Of a stretch of DNA of 30,313 bases, positions 8,570-17,013 are shown in pieces; positions within the stretch are counted from its first letter, which is position 1; every line of letters begins with the position of its first letter. This stretch comes from an uncultured Clostridia bacterium. GTDB lineage: Bacteria; Bacillota; Clostridia; UBA1381. The stretch covers positions 1 through 30,313 of the forward strand of contig CAKSJU010000013.1 in assembly GCA_934463455.1 (NCBI GenBank), written 5' to 3'. A program made the translations under genes and the position numbers. The notes beneath the pieces are model-generated. The model had not been told where the DNA came from, did no database searches, and saw only the letters and a list, made by a program, of their open reading frames with translations.

Positions 8570-9378
8570 CCTTTCAAAAGCTCATGGGACATATCCACAA
8601 CTTCCTTTATTTTCTCTTCGGTAACGCATGTCTCACATTCGCGCTTTTTCAAGTATATCAAATATTCTATATTTCCCTCCGGGCCCTTTATCGGCGAATA
8701 CGAAAGTCCCGCCGCAAAAAATCCTATCTCCTTTGCAAAATCGGCAATTTTTTTCACAACCTCGTAATGCACCTTTATATCGCGTACAACGCCTTTTTTG
8801 CCGACCTGCTCTCTTCCGGCTTCAAACTGCGGTTTTATTAAAGCTATAAGTTCTCCGTCCTCACCCAAAAGCTCCTTTGCAACCGGCAAAACAAGCTTTA
8901 AGGAAATAAAAGATACGTCTATAGAAGCAAAATCAAGCACTTCTCCTATCATTTCGCGCGTTACATATCTTATATTTGTCCGTTCCATGTTAACAACTCT
9001 ATCGTCATTTCGCAGCTTCCACGCAAACTGCCCGTAGCCCACATCAACGGCAAAAACTTTTTTTGCGCCGTTTTGAAGCATGCAATCGGTAAAGCCTCCC
9101 GTGGACGCGCCTATGTCCATAGCGGTTTTTCCCTCAAGCACAATCGGAAATTCTTTCATCGCTTTTTCCAGCTTAAGTCCGCCGCGGCTGACATATTTTA
9201 ATGTTTCGCCCCTTATTTCGGCAACGGTGGTCTCGGGATTTACAAGCATCCCCGCCTTATCACATTTTTGGTTATCGATATAAACCTCACCCGCCATAAT
9301 CATCGCCTTTGCCTTTTCGCGGCTCGGAGCAAGATTTTTCTCGGTCAGGAAAATATCAAGTCTTATTTTTTCACTCAT
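8566..9378 (-). CDS. tlyA: TlyA family rRNA 2'-O-methyltransferase / hemolysin-like
   Basis: This 270-residue protein has an N-terminal S4 RNA-binding domain (residues 4-65, including RLDIFLTEKNLAPSREKAK and KYVSRGGLKL). A Rossmann methyltransferase domain of the FtsJ/RrmJ type follows. The SAM-binding motif is AMDIGASTGGFTDCML, followed by VFAVDVGYGQ. Family members such as mycobacterial TlyA methylate the 2'-O of cytidines in 16S and 23S rRNA. I chose the ATG at 9378, ten bases after GGGGAG; a GTG at 9399 is an alternative. It lies between dxs and ispE, and the dxs-tlyA order matches yqiE-yqxC in Bacillus subtilis. Confidence 0.93.
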   Translation of the reverse strand: MSEKIRLDIFLTEKNLAPSREKAKAMIMAGEVYIDNQKCDKAGMLVNPETTVAEIRGETLKYVSRGGLKLEKAMKEFPIVLEGKTAMDIGASTGGFTDCMLQNGAKKVFAVDVGYGQFAWKLRNDDRVVNMERTNIRYVTREMIGEVLDFASIDVSFISLKLVLPVAKELLGEDGELIALIKPQFEAGREQVGKKGVVRDIKVHYEVVKKIADFAKEIGFFAAGLSYSPIKGPEGNIEYLIYLKKRECETCVTEEKIKEVVDMSHELLKG

Positions 9379-9421
9379 TTGTTTTTTTCTCCCCGGCACA
9401 TTTTTACAGCCGATTGTAATT

Positions 9422-11287
9422 CTAAAGCTTCATATTGTTAAAAGCCTGCTTTATTTTATCCGATATATCTTTCGCATCCAAATGATAATATTTATCCAAT
9501 TCCTCACAGCTTCCGTGCGTAATCGGTTTTCTCGGATATGCAAATCCAAGTATTTCTATATCTTTTTTGTCCGCAAACGCTTCCGCCGCAATGCTGAAAA
9601 TACCTCCTATTTCCGAATGGTCTTCAATTACTGCGGCAAGCTTTGTTTTCTGTATGGATTTTAACAGAGTTTCTTTATCAAGCGGAACAATTGTGGAAAG
9701 CTCAACAATTTCCGCATCGATTTTATCCTCTGCCAATATATTTTTCACCCTTTCGGCTTGATTCATCATTCTTCCCGAGGATATAAGCGTTACATCCTTA
9801 CCCTCCGAGCAAATCCGCGCACGGCCGAACTCAAATTTATCTCCGCCGTCATACTCCGCACAGCCTCTCGGATATCGTATTGCAATAGGTCCCGAATGAC
9901 GGCAGACCGCATATTCAAGCATTTGTTCCAATTCCGCAAAGGAAGAGGGCGAAAGAACTGTCATATTCGGCATATGCGAAAGATATGCAATATCATAAAG
10001 TCCGTGATGAGTTTCTCCGTCCGCTCCGACAACTCCCGCACGGTCAATGCAGAATACCACATGCAGATTCTGAAGACAGACATCGTGCAAAATCTGGTCG
10101 TATGCTCTTTGACCAAAAGACGAATAAAGCGCAATAACCGGCGAAAACCCCGAAATTGCCAATCCCGCCGCAAAGGTCACCGCATGCTGCTCGGCAATGC
10201 CGACATCAAAAAATCTGTCTTTAAATTTTTCCGCAAATCCGTCAAGTCCGGTACCTATAGGCATTGCCGCTGTTATTGCCACAACCTTTTCATTTTTTTC
10301 GGCAATATCGCAAAGCGTGTCACCCATAATTTTGGAATAATCCAGCTTTGACGATTTTACAATATTTTCGGAATCCGCATCAAAATTGGATACCCCGTGA
10401 AAATACTGCGGGTCTGCCTCCGCCGGAGCATATCCCTTTCCCTTTTTGGTGTGTATATGAACAATTACCGGCTTCTGTGCCTCTTTTGCGGCTTTCAATG
10501 CAGAGGTCAAAGCGTTTATGTTATGCCCGTCAACCGGGCCTATATATTCAAATCCCAAATCGTCAAAAATCGTCGGCGGAAGAATAATATTGTGCACAAT
10601 TCTTTTGGTATGACGGATAAATCCCGCAAGAGCATTTCCGCAAAGCGGAATTTTCGACAAAAATTTCTCGGCACGTTTCTTGGACTTATAGTATCCCGGC
10701 TTTGCCCGAAGATTTCTCAAATACTTTGATATTGCGCCCACATTTCTGGAAATGGACATCGCATTGTCGTTAAGCACAAGAATAAGCTTTGTATTCTTGT
10801 GACCCGCATCGTTCAAAGCCTCATAAATCATTCCGCCGGTAAGTGCTCCGTCGCCGAATACCGCAATAACATTTTCGCTTCCTCCCGACAAGTCCCTTGC
10901 CCGTGCAAGTCCCAGTGCCGCAGATACCGATGTTGAGCTGTGTCCCGTGTTAAAGCTGTCGTATTCGCTCTCCGATGTCTTCGGAAAGCCGCTCATTCCG
11001 CCGAATTTGCGCAGGTTTTTAAATCCGTCCCGTCTGCCGCTCAAAAGCTTATGCACGTACGACTGATGTCCCACGTCCCACACAAGCTTGTCGGACGGAA
11101 AATCAAAAACCCTGTACAGGGCAATCGTCAGTTCAACCACTCCGAGGTTGGACGCCAAATGACCGCCGGTTTTTGATACGCTTTTTATAAGAAACTCTCT
11201 TATTTCCGCCGCAAGTCTTTTACACTCGCCGACCGACAGATTTTTTACCTCCCGTCCGATATTGGCATTATTTAAATATTCCGACAT
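9422..11287 (-). CDS. dxs: 1-deoxy-D-xylulose-5-phosphate synthase
   Basis: This thiamine-diphosphate enzyme of about 621 residues joins pyruvate and glyceraldehyde-3-phosphate to make DXP, the first step of the MEP pathway. Visible signatures include GGHLASNLGVVELTIAL, DVGHQSYVHKLLSGR, the ThDP motif GDGALTGGMIYEALNDAG, GPVDGHN, and the transketolase-like DRAGVVGADGETHHGLYD. The length is normal for the family. The ATG at 11287 lies eight bases after GGAAGG; a TTG at 11308 is possible but poorer. It is the first gene of the minus-strand run and has a clear promoter (11322-11350). Confidence 0.97.
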   Translation of the reverse strand: MSEYLNNANIGREVKNLSVGECKRLAAEIREFLIKSVSKTGGHLASNLGVVELTIALYRVFDFPSDKLVWDVGHQSYVHKLLSGRRDGFKNLRKFGGMSGFPKTSESEYDSFNTGHSSTSVSAALGLARARDLSGGSENVIAVFGDGALTGGMIYEALNDAGHKNTKLILVLNDNAMSISRNVGAISKYLRNLRAKPGYYKSKKRAEKFLSKIPLCGNALAGFIRHTKRIVHNIILPPTIFDDLGFEYIGPVDGHNINALTSALKAAKEAQKPVIVHIHTKKGKGYAPAEADPQYFHGVSNFDADSENIVKSSKLDYSKIMGDTLCDIAEKNEKVVAITAAMPIGTGLDGFAEKFKDRFFDVGIAEQHAVTFAAGLAISGFSPVIALYSSFGQRAYDQILHDVCLQNLHVVFCIDRAGVVGADGETHHGLYDIAYLSHMPNMTVLSPSSFAELEQMLEYAVCRHSGPIAIRYPRGCAEYDGGDKFEFGRARICSEGKDVTLISSGRMMNQAERVKNILAEDKIDAEIVELSTIVPLDKETLLKSIQKTKLAAVIEDHSEIGGIFSIAAEAFADKKDIEILGFAYPRKPITHGSCEELDKYYHLDAKDISDKIKQAFNNMKL

Positions 11288-11321
11288 ATTTATTACCTTC
11301 CGTTGCAATTTTAATAAATCA

Positions 11322-11350
11322 ATTATATCATGCTTTATTTATTTTGTAAA
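11322..11350 (-). promoter_or_regulatory. Sigma-A promoter of the dxs operon
   Basis: The minus strand shows TTTACA (11350-11345), a 17-base spacer and a consensus TATAAT (11327-11322), with TG just upstream of the -10 (extended -10). It lies about 35 bases before the dxs ATG. Confidence 0.8.
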
Positions 11351-11371
11351 CAAAAATTGACAAAAAAGTAG

Positions 11372-11394
11372 GGGACGATGCAAACAATCGTCCC
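11372..11394. other. Hairpin between the divergent dxs and spoIIIAA promoters
   Basis: GGGACGAT and ATCGTCCC form a perfect 8-bp stem around a 7-base loop. On the minus strand it is followed by CTAC and six Ts, so it resembles a terminator reading toward dxs, but it lies upstream of the dxs promoter. It may insulate dxs from antisense transcription or be an operator. Confidence 0.5.
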
Positions 11395-11420
11395 GCAAAA
11401 AAACAAAGCCGTACAAACTG

Positions 11421-11448
11421 TTCTAAAATAAATCCCGCCGCATAAAAT
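11421..11448 (+). promoter_or_regulatory. Possible sigma-E-type promoter for spoIIIA
   Basis: CATAAAAT at 11441-11448 resembles the sigma-E -10 (CATACAAT-like), with an A/T-rich TTCTAAAATA at 11421-11430 in roughly the -35 area. The spacing is shorter than ideal. spoIIIA is sigma-E-controlled in Bacillus subtilis, so a mother-cell promoter is expected here, but the sequence match is weak. Confidence 0.25.
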
Positions 11449-11497
11449 AAAGGCATAGGGAATTTTAACAGGCGGACAAGTGAAAGGACGGATACAA

Positions 11498-12418
11498 ATG
11501 TTTATTGCAAATAACGAAAAAAACAATCTCGATATAATCGAATTTCTGCCCAAGCGGATAAGAAAAATTATGTACTTTCTTCCCACCGAGGGACTTGAAG
11601 AAATCAGGTTGCGCTTAGGGCTTCCGATTACTCTTTCTTATACCGACAGATGCCGTTACATAAAACCCTCGGGCGAATTGTCCTCAGGCTACACAGGCTG
11701 CCTTATTGCTTCAAAAGCGGATTTAATAGAAGGCATGGAGCTTATAAGCGAGGCTTCCGTTTACGCGCTCACCGACGAAATAAAAAACGGTTATATAACG
11801 GTAGGCGGCGGCAACCGTGTAGGAATATGCGGAAACGCTGTTTCGGAAAGCGGAAAAATCACAAATATAAACCATGTTTCCGGGCTTAATTACCGTATTG
11901 CAAAAGAGGTTTTGGGCGCGGCGAAAAATATAATGCCTTACGTCTACAACCAAAGCCACATCCGCAACACTCTTATTATTTCTCCGCCCCAATGCGGAAA
12001 AACAACTCTTCTGCGCGATGTTGCACGTTCGCTTTCCGAGCTCGGCAAAAAGGTAAGCATTATTGATGAACGAAATGAAATATCTGCCATGTCGGACGGA
12101 AAAAGCGGATACAATCTCGGAATATCCTGCGACATTTTAAGCGGTGCGTCAAAAGCAGAGGGAAGTCTCCTTATGCTGCGGAGCATGTCACCGGATGTAA
12201 TCATCACGGACGAGCTGGGTGCGGATGAAGAGGGCAGAGTTCTCTCCAAAATAGCCGCTTCGGGAGTGAACATTATCTCAAGCATTCACGCTTCAAGCCG
12301 TTCCGATTTACAAAAAAGAGCGGAAATTGCCGCCATATGCCCGTTTTTCTCTTGCTTTGTAACCTTAAGCAGAAGAAACGGAGTAGGCACGGTTGAGGAG
12401 ATTTACTGTGCCGATTAA
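11498..12418 (+). CDS. spoIIIAA: Stage III sporulation protein AA, secretion-type ATPase
   Basis: This 306-residue cytosolic ATPase is thought to power or assemble the SpoIIIA-SpoIIQ channel between mother cell and forespore. It has a Walker A segment, ISPPQCGKTTLLRDVAR (about residues 158-175). SIIDERNEIS and a Walker B-like SPDVIITDELG (about 229-240) follow, as in type II/IV secretion ATPases. The ATG at 11498 lies nine bases after AAAGGA; a GTG at 11480 would extend it by six residues. It is the first gene of a complete spoIIIAA-AH operon and overlaps spoIIIAB by 11 bases. Confidence 0.95.
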   Translation: MFIANNEKNNLDIIEFLPKRIRKIMYFLPTEGLEEIRLRLGLPITLSYTDRCRYIKPSGELSSGYTGCLIASKADLIEGMELISEASVYALTDEIKNGYITVGGGNRVGICGNAVSESGKITNINHVSGLNYRIAKEVLGAAKNIMPYVYNQSHIRNTLIISPPQCGKTTLLRDVARSLSELGKKVSIIDERNEISAMSDGKSGYNLGISCDILSGASKAEGSLLMLRSMSPDVIITDELGADEEGRVLSKIAASGVNIISSIHASSRSDLQKRAEIAAICPFFSCFVTLSRRNGVGTVEEIYCAD

Positions 12419-12914
12419 GTGGCTCGGAGCGGCACTTACAATTCTTTCGGGAATTTTGTGGGGATTGCAGAAATCCGGCACACTTTTAAAAAGAGAACGT
12501 TCGCTGAAAAATATAATAACCGCATTGGGCATGCTTGAAAGCGAAATCACCTTTTCTTCGCACAAGCTGAAAACCGCTTTCCGCATCATATCAAAGGTAT
12601 GTCCGTGCGAGGGACTTTTTTCAGAAACTGCGGATATGCTGGGCAATGCCTCTGCTTTTTGCGCATGGCAAACCGCTCTGGAAAAAACCGAAAAAAAGCT
12701 CGGTATATCGGAAAAAGATGTTCAAATTATCAAGCTTCTTGCGCCGGAACTCGGAAAGTCGGACAAAGAGCAGCAAATAAGAAACCTGCGCCATGTTTCG
12801 TCTCTTTTAAGCACTGCCGCAAACGAAGCTCACGAAGAATACCTGCGGTCGGCAAAAATGTACCGCAGTCTGGGGCTTTTTGCAGGACTTTTTATTGCGA
12901 TCCTGCTCATATAA
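12408..12914 (+). CDS. spoIIIAB: Stage III sporulation protein AB
   Basis: The protein has 168 residues with an N-terminal membrane segment (KWLGAALTILSGILWGL) and a C-terminal one (SLGLFAGLFIAILLI). They flank a helical, charged soluble domain that resembles the GspF-like fold of SpoIIIAB. It forms part of the mother-cell SpoIIIA channel. I chose the GTG at 12408, seven bases after AGGAG; an upstream TTG at 12393 has no such site. It overlaps spoIIIAA, suggesting translational coupling. About 90 bases without a gene separate it from spoIIIAC. Confidence 0.93.
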   Translation: MPIKWLGAALTILSGILWGLQKSGTLLKRERSLKNIITALGMLESEITFSSHKLKTAFRIISKVCPCEGLFSETADMLGNASAFCAWQTALEKTEKKLGISEKDVQIIKLLAPELGKSDKEQQIRNLRHVSSLLSTAANEAHEEYLRSAKMYRSLGLFAGLFIAILLI

Positions 12915-13007
12915 CCTTAGCACAGATCAGGCAAAAGAAAGAGATGCGGGATTTATTTTAAACTATATCGGGAACGTTACTCTGATTAAAAAAGAAGGGT
13001 GGTACTA

Positions 13008-13202
13008 ATGAATATAGACTTGGTATTTCAAATAGCCGGAGCGGGCATTGTTGTAGCGGTTTTAAACCAGCTGCTGATACGTTCGGGGCGCGAAGAACAG
13101 GCACTTCTTACGACCATAGCCGGATTGGTGTGCGTTCTTCTTATTCTTGCGCGCGAAATCGGGACTCTTTTCGAAACAATAAAACAGATTTTTAACTTCT
13201 AA
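13008..13202 (+). CDS. spoIIIAC: Stage III sporulation protein AC
   Basis: This 64-residue protein has two membrane helices: VFQIAGAGIVVAVLNQLLI and LLTTIAGLVCVLLILAREI. The short R-S-G-R-E-E-Q-A loop between them is strongly conserved in SpoIIIAC. It is a small membrane component of the SpoIIIA complex, related in sequence to SpoIIIAD. I chose the ATG at 13008, behind GGGTGG; the GTG at 12999 would overlap that site. Confidence 0.95.
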   Translation: MNIDLVFQIAGAGIVVAVLNQLLIRSGREEQALLTTIAGLVCVLLILAREIGTLFETIKQIFNF

Positions 13203-13217
13203 AAGGAAAAAAATGCC

Positions 13218-13613
13218 ATGGATTCGTTTAAAATAGCCGCCGCCGGCATAATCTGCGCCATTCTCTGCGTAACCGTCCGAAATCAAAAGCCGGAGCTTGC
13301 CCCGGCGGTAACCGTTGCAGCGGGAATAGTGTTATTTTTGGGTATACTCCCCGACATAGGCGCGATAATTGCCGAATTTGACGAAATTTTAAAAAAATGC
13401 CGCTTAGCTCCGGAATATTTTTACGCCGTGATAAAGCTTACGGCAATTGCTTACATTACAAAATTTGCCGCCGAAGTCTGCCGTGATTGCAGCGAAAACG
13501 CAATAGCCTCAAAAATCGAGCTTGCCGGAAAAATTACGGTTTTGGCGATGACCGCACCGATTATCGGCGATTTTTTAAATTTAATTATAGAAACTCTCAA
13601 CAACTTCGGTTAG
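13218..13613 (+). CDS. spoIIIAD: Stage III sporulation protein AD
   Basis: This 131-residue polytopic membrane protein has segments at about residues 4-22, 30-50, 70-88 and 103-125. The segment YFYAVIKLTAIAYITKFAAEVCRD is a SpoIIIAD signature. It is a channel component of the SpoIIIA complex. The ATG follows AAAAGGA. It lies 15 bases downstream of spoIIIAC. Confidence 0.94.
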   Translation: MDSFKIAAAGIICAILCVTVRNQKPELAPAVTVAAGIVLFLGILPDIGAIIAEFDEILKKCRLAPEYFYAVIKLTAIAYITKFAAEVCRDCSENAIASKIELAGKITVLAMTAPIIGDFLNLIIETLNNFG

Positions 13614-13642
13614 GCATTGGGAAATCTAAACCCCATATGCCT
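13612..13642 (+). other. Intercistronic hairpin between spoIIIAD and spoIIIAE
   Basis: AGGCAT and ATGCCT, continued by TGGG/CCCA with a single bulged base, form a ten-pair stem. The stem starts inside the spoIIIAD stop codon and ends about 20 bases before the spoIIIAE ATG. There is no T-tract, so it is not a terminator; it might tune expression or RNA processing inside the operon. Confidence 0.5.
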
Positions 13643-13661
13643 GATCACGGGGGATAAATTT

Positions 13662-14726
13662 ATGAAAGCAAAATATACAGCAGCCGCCGTTTTTTTTATC
13701 ATTATTCTTTGTATAAGCTCGGCTTTTGCCGAGGACTATACCTATATAGACGGCGAAAACATTTACAATACAACCGTTGAAGAAATAAGCGGCGGAAAAT
13801 TTTTTTTAAATCCCTCCGAGCTTATACAAGAGGGGGTAAATTCTCTTTTCAAGGAAATCAGGGAAAGCCGTGCCGAGATGATTAATTTACTTGTCATTGC
13901 CGCCCTCTCCGCCGTTTTACAGATACTCAAAACCACCGGTGAAGAAAAGGAAGTGAGCGAAACCGCTTTTTTTGCCTGCTTCACTCTTATGACTGTATCG
14001 GCTCTTAAAATTTTTTCGGTAACGGTAGGCTACGGAATGAGTATAGTAACGCAAACCTGCGAATTTGTAACAAAGCTTTCGCCCGTTTTCGCCGCTTTAA
14101 TTGTGTCGGGAGGCGGAACGGTATCGGCGGCGGCATTCCGTCCCGTGCTGTCGGCGGCGGTTTATGTTATGACTCTGCTTGTTGAAAACTGTATTGTCCC
14201 GATGATATATTCAAGTGCCGTTCTCGGCATAGTAGGGCATATAACCGAGCGCCTTAAAATATCCGCACTTACAAATCTTATTCGTTCCGCCGCAAAATGG
14301 CTGCTTATGGCATCCCTTACGGTTTTTACCGGAGTTACCGCAATATACGGATTTTCCGCCCCCGCATTTGACCAGGTTGCCGTCAAGGGCATAAAATTTG
14401 CAGTCGGAAGCTTTGTCCCGGTTGTGGGAGGAATACTTTCCGAAACGGTGGAAACGGTTTTGAGCGGTACTCATCTTATGAAAAATGCTGTAGGTACCGC
14501 GGGGATTATATCACTTGCCGCCTGCTGCGCAATTCCGATAATAAAAATCTTTGCAATATATTTAATGCTGCGCATATCAGCGGCAGCGGCAGAGCCTGTT
14601 ACCGACAAAAGAATTTCCGACATGCTCGGAGAAATTGCCGCATCGGTGTCGCTGGTTTTGGCAATGGTTATAACCGCGTCGGTTCTTTTTATAATCTGTA
14701 TTGCCATCATACTCGGTGCAACATAA
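13662..14726 (+). CDS. spoIIIAE: Stage III sporulation protein AE
   Basis: This 354-residue protein is the large polytopic membrane component of the SpoIIIA complex. It has a signal peptide-like N-terminus (YTAAAVFFIIILCISSAFA-E), an exported stretch, and at least six hydrophobic segments. The conserved PVFAALIVSGGGTVSAAAF and FVPVVGGILSETVETVLSG are SpoIIIAE hallmarks. The ATG at 13662 lies seven bases after GGGGGA; an upstream in-frame start at 13617 has no ribosome binding site and would add residues before the signal peptide. Confidence 0.95.
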   Translation: MKAKYTAAAVFFIIILCISSAFAEDYTYIDGENIYNTTVEEISGGKFFLNPSELIQEGVNSLFKEIRESRAEMINLLVIAALSAVLQILKTTGEEKEVSETAFFACFTLMTVSALKIFSVTVGYGMSIVTQTCEFVTKLSPVFAALIVSGGGTVSAAAFRPVLSAAVYVMTLLVENCIVPMIYSSAVLGIVGHITERLKISALTNLIRSAAKWLLMASLTVFTGVTAIYGFSAPAFDQVAVKGIKFAVGSFVPVVGGILSETVETVLSGTHLMKNAVGTAGIISLAACCAIPIIKIFAIYLMLRISAAAAEPVTDKRISDMLGEIAASVSLVLAMVITASVLFIICIAIILGAT

Positions 14727-14745
14727 AATAAGGGGGAAATAAAAT

Positions 14746-15198
14746 ATGAAAGCCTATATAATTCAAATAATCGGAGGTGCGCTTCTTGCGGTTTTTGCCG
14801 ATATTTTTTCTCCCGCCGGATGGAAAAAATACATCGGAGTAATAACAGGCATAATTCTCATTACAATTATTATAACTCCGCTTGCAAAACTCAAAAACAC
14901 CAACGTGCTTTCCTCCTACAGAAGCTTTGATACCGAAACGCAGGTGCGCGGCGAAGAAATCTATTCGGATATGCTGAAAAAGGAATTTTCCGAAAATCTT
15001 GCACTTGACATAAAGGAACGCGTCAAGGATGAATTTTCAAAGGAGGTTTCGGTTGAAGTTTCGGTTGAAATGAACGAAAAAGGAGGCATAAAAAAAATAA
15101 CGAAAATTGTTCTTCACGGAATTGAGCCGAACAAGGAAATTTGCGGCAGAATTTCGTACATATACAACGTTGACGAGGTGGTTTGCGATGTCGGCTGA
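14746..15198 (+). CDS. spoIIIAF: Stage III sporulation protein AF
   Basis: This 150-residue protein has two N-terminal membrane helices (IIQIIGGALLAVFADIF and YIGVITGIILITIIITPL) separated by SPAGWKKY. The P-x-x-x-x-K-Y pattern is typical of SpoIIIAF. The exported or cytosolic remainder is charged and may form a ring-building fold. The ATG follows GGGGGA by seven bases. Its end overlaps spoIIIAG by 11 bases. Confidence 0.93.
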   Translation: MKAYIIQIIGGALLAVFADIFSPAGWKKYIGVITGIILITIIITPLAKLKNTNVLSSYRSFDTETQVRGEEIYSDMLKKEFSENLALDIKERVKDEFSKEVSVEVSVEMNEKGGIKKITKIVLHGIEPNKEICGRISYIYNVDEVVCDVG

Positions 15199-15676
15199 AA
15201 AAATTTTTTCAAAAATAAGGAATACAAATTATATTTATGTAATATTAATTATTGGAGCAGCGGTCATGCTTTTTTCGTCTCTTCCGGAAAAAAAGCCTGC
15301 CGAGAATACACAAAGTGTATCAAGCAGCGTATACGAAGAGGAGAAGCTCTCTAAAATTCTTTCCGAAATAGAGGGCGCGGGAAAAGTGTCCGTTATGATT
15401 ACTTACTACACTACCGCGGAAAAGGCGATTGCATATGAAACCAAAAACGATAAAAAAGCCGACACTTCAAACGGCTTCGGCGGCGAAAGCCTTGACGAAA
15501 AAGCGGTAATGTCGAAAAACGAGCCGGTTGTACTCAAAGAAATCTACCCGGCGGTAAAAGGGGTGGTGGTTATAGCAGAAGGAGCAAATTCTCCGCAGGT
15601 CAAGCAGGCATTGTACGACGCTGTTTCGACCTCAATGGGGGTAGCAATTCATAAAATCTGCATTCTTGCAGGATAG
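15188..15676 (+). CDS. spoIIIAG: Stage III sporulation protein AG
   Basis: This 162-residue protein has one membrane helix (residues 17-34, YIYVILIIGAAVMLFSSL). The extracytoplasmic domain that follows includes EGAGKVSVMITYYT and GVVVIAEGANSPQVKQAL, the ring-building motif segments conserved in SpoIIIAG. SpoIIIAG forms a large ring in the channel between mother cell and forespore. I chose the ATG at 15188, seven bases after GAGGTGG and overlapping spoIIIAF; an ATG further upstream in this frame would lie within spoIIIAF. Confidence 0.94.
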   Translation: MSAEKIFSKIRNTNYIYVILIIGAAVMLFSSLPEKKPAENTQSVSSSVYEEEKLSKILSEIEGAGKVSVMITYYTTAEKAIAYETKNDKKADTSNGFGGESLDEKAVMSKNEPVVLKEIYPAVKGVVVIAEGANSPQVKQALYDAVSTSMGVAIHKICILAG

Positions 15677-15716
15677 AAAGGTAAGTGGTATTGTGAAAAA
15701 ACGAGGAGGCAAATTC

Positions 15717-16358
15717 ATGATGATTTTAAAACGCAAAGAAGTGGTTGCCGCGGCATTGGTTGTTCTTATCGGCGTTGCCGGATATTTAAACTGGTCCTAT
15801 CAGGATGAAATCCGCGTAACGGACGGAGAAATATATGCGGAAACCGGCAAACGGCTCGGCGAAGCCCAATATGTAAGCACTACAAAATCCGATGTAGAGG
15901 ACAAAGACAAGGCCGATACAAAAGAAACCGCAAAAGAGGATAAAAGCAAAGATAAAGAGGACAGCAAAAAAGAGGATAAAAAAGAGGATTCGGAAAACGC
16001 CAAAGCAGATGCGGACAGCTTTGCTTCGGCAAGAATAGAAAAAGAAAACGCACGCTCAAAATCGCTTGAGATCCTAAACCAGACCGCGGCAAACGAAAGC
16101 TTTTACGACGACACCCGCAAACAGGCGCAGGAAAGAATATTAAAAATGGCTTCCAATGTTGAAAAAGAGGCTACAATAGAAAATATCGCAAAAGCAAAGG
16201 GTTATTCCGAAATAGCGGTATACATAGACGGCGAAGCGGTTGATATGCTTATTAAAAAAGCGGATCTTTCCGAAAGCGACATAACAAAGCTTAAAGATAT
16301 TGCGGCTCAGCAGCTTAATATCGGCGCAAATGATATTAAAATTGTACAAATAAAATAA
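15717..16358 (+). CDS. spoIIIAH: Stage III sporulation protein AH
   Basis: This 213-residue single-pass protein has a membrane helix at residues 8-25 (VVAAALVVLIGVAGYLNW), the typical YLNW edge of SpoIIIAH. A low-complexity K/E/D linker (about residues 60-100) follows. The C-terminal domain has QERILKMASNVEKEATIEN and ESDITKLKDIAAQQLNI, as in the YscJ/FliF-like fold that binds SpoIIQ. The linker is longer and more charged than usual. The ATG at 15717 lies seven bases after GAGGAGG; a second ATG follows immediately. It ends the spoIIIA operon. Confidence 0.94.
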   Translation: MMILKRKEVVAAALVVLIGVAGYLNWSYQDEIRVTDGEIYAETGKRLGEAQYVSTTKSDVEDKDKADTKETAKEDKSKDKEDSKKEDKKEDSENAKADADSFASARIEKENARSKSLEILNQTAANESFYDDTRKQAQERILKMASNVEKEATIENIAKAKGYSEIAVYIDGEAVDMLIKKADLSESDITKLKDIAAQQLNIGANDIKIVQIK

Positions 16359-16386
16359 TTTTTTACAAAATTGCGCAAAATAAGGA

Positions 16387-16415
16387 TTGAAATATTCATA
16401 TTATTCTGCTATAAT
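16387..16415 (+). promoter_or_regulatory. Sigma-A promoter of the Asp23 gene
   Basis: TTGAAA (16387-16392), a 17-base spacer and a consensus TATAAT (16410-16415) lie 37 bases before the ATG. This lets the Asp23 gene be expressed in vegetative cells, independently of the sporulation operon just upstream. Confidence 0.85.
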
Positions 16416-16451
16416 ATAATAAAATCCGTTTTGCACAAGGAGGAAATTATC

Positions 16452-16958
16452 ATGGAAAACGATATTATTGAAGAAGTTGTTGAGCTTCCCGCAAATGAAT
16501 CAGAAGAAGAAAAAGTAGGCAACGTTAAAATAGCGGTTGACGTTGTTGCCACAATTGCGGGTATTGCCGCGTCGGAAACAGAGGGCGTTGCCGAAATGAA
16601 CGGTTCTCTTGCCGGAGGAATTGCAGAAATTTTCGGAGCCAAAAAAAATCTTTCAAAAGGCGTAAAGGTTGATATAAACGAAAACGACGCCGTTATAGAC
16701 TTGTATATCACCGTTGACTACGGAATACGTATTCCCGAGCTTGCGTGGGAAATTCAGGAAAATGTTAAAAACAGCGTGGAAACAATGACGGGACTTAACG
16801 TTGTAAAGGTCAACATTCATGTCGAAGGCGTAAGCTTTGCAAAAGAAAAGGCTCAGGCTGCGGCGGATGCAAGTGCTTCGAAAAAAAATGATGCCGAAGA
16901 CGAGATAATCGTTGAGGATTCGATTCCCGAAGATATACCAGAAAGCGATGATCTTTAA
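16452..16958 (+). CDS. Asp23/Gls24 family envelope-stress protein (YqhY-like)
   Basis: The 168-residue protein has the Asp23 domain at about residues 20-130, including VDVVATIAGIAASETEGV, AVIDLYITVDYGIRIPELAW, and NVKNSVETMTGLNVVKVNIHVEGV. Flanking N- and C-terminal tails are acidic. In Bacillus subtilis the paralogue YqhY lies beside accBC downstream of spoIIIAH; here it directly follows spoIIIAH, and accBC is absent. YqhY has been linked to control of acetyl-CoA carboxylase. The ATG follows AAGGAGG by eight bases. A strong hairpin terminator follows the stop. Confidence 0.93.
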   Translation: MENDIIEEVVELPANESEEEKVGNVKIAVDVVATIAGIAASETEGVAEMNGSLAGGIAEIFGAKKNLSKGVKVDINENDAVIDLYITVDYGIRIPELAWEIQENVKNSVETMTGLNVVKVNIHVEGVSFAKEKAQAAADASASKKNDAEDEIIVEDSIPEDIPESDDL

Positions 16959-16969
16959 ATTCTCTTTAA

Positions 16970-17013
16970 AATCAAAAAACGGATTTTCCGATTGGAAAAT
17001 CCGTTTTTTGATT
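16970..17013. terminator. Bidirectional terminator between Asp23 and a candidate sRNA
   Basis: This is a perfect 20-bp inverted repeat with a 4-base loop. Its outer part is AATCAAAAAACGG on one side and CCGTTTTTTGATT on the other, giving A-tracts and T-tracts in both directions. It can end the Asp23 transcript and the minus-strand transcript that starts near 17191. Confidence 0.88.

Noticed and set aside
9758..10351. 197-codon plus-strand frame inside dxs
   Set aside because: It is antisense to conserved dxs motifs, with arginine-rich low-quality translation.
11357..11362. TTGACA as a -35 for spoIIIAA
   Set aside because: No -10 lies 16-18 bases downstream on the plus strand, and the site is over 130 bases from the gene.
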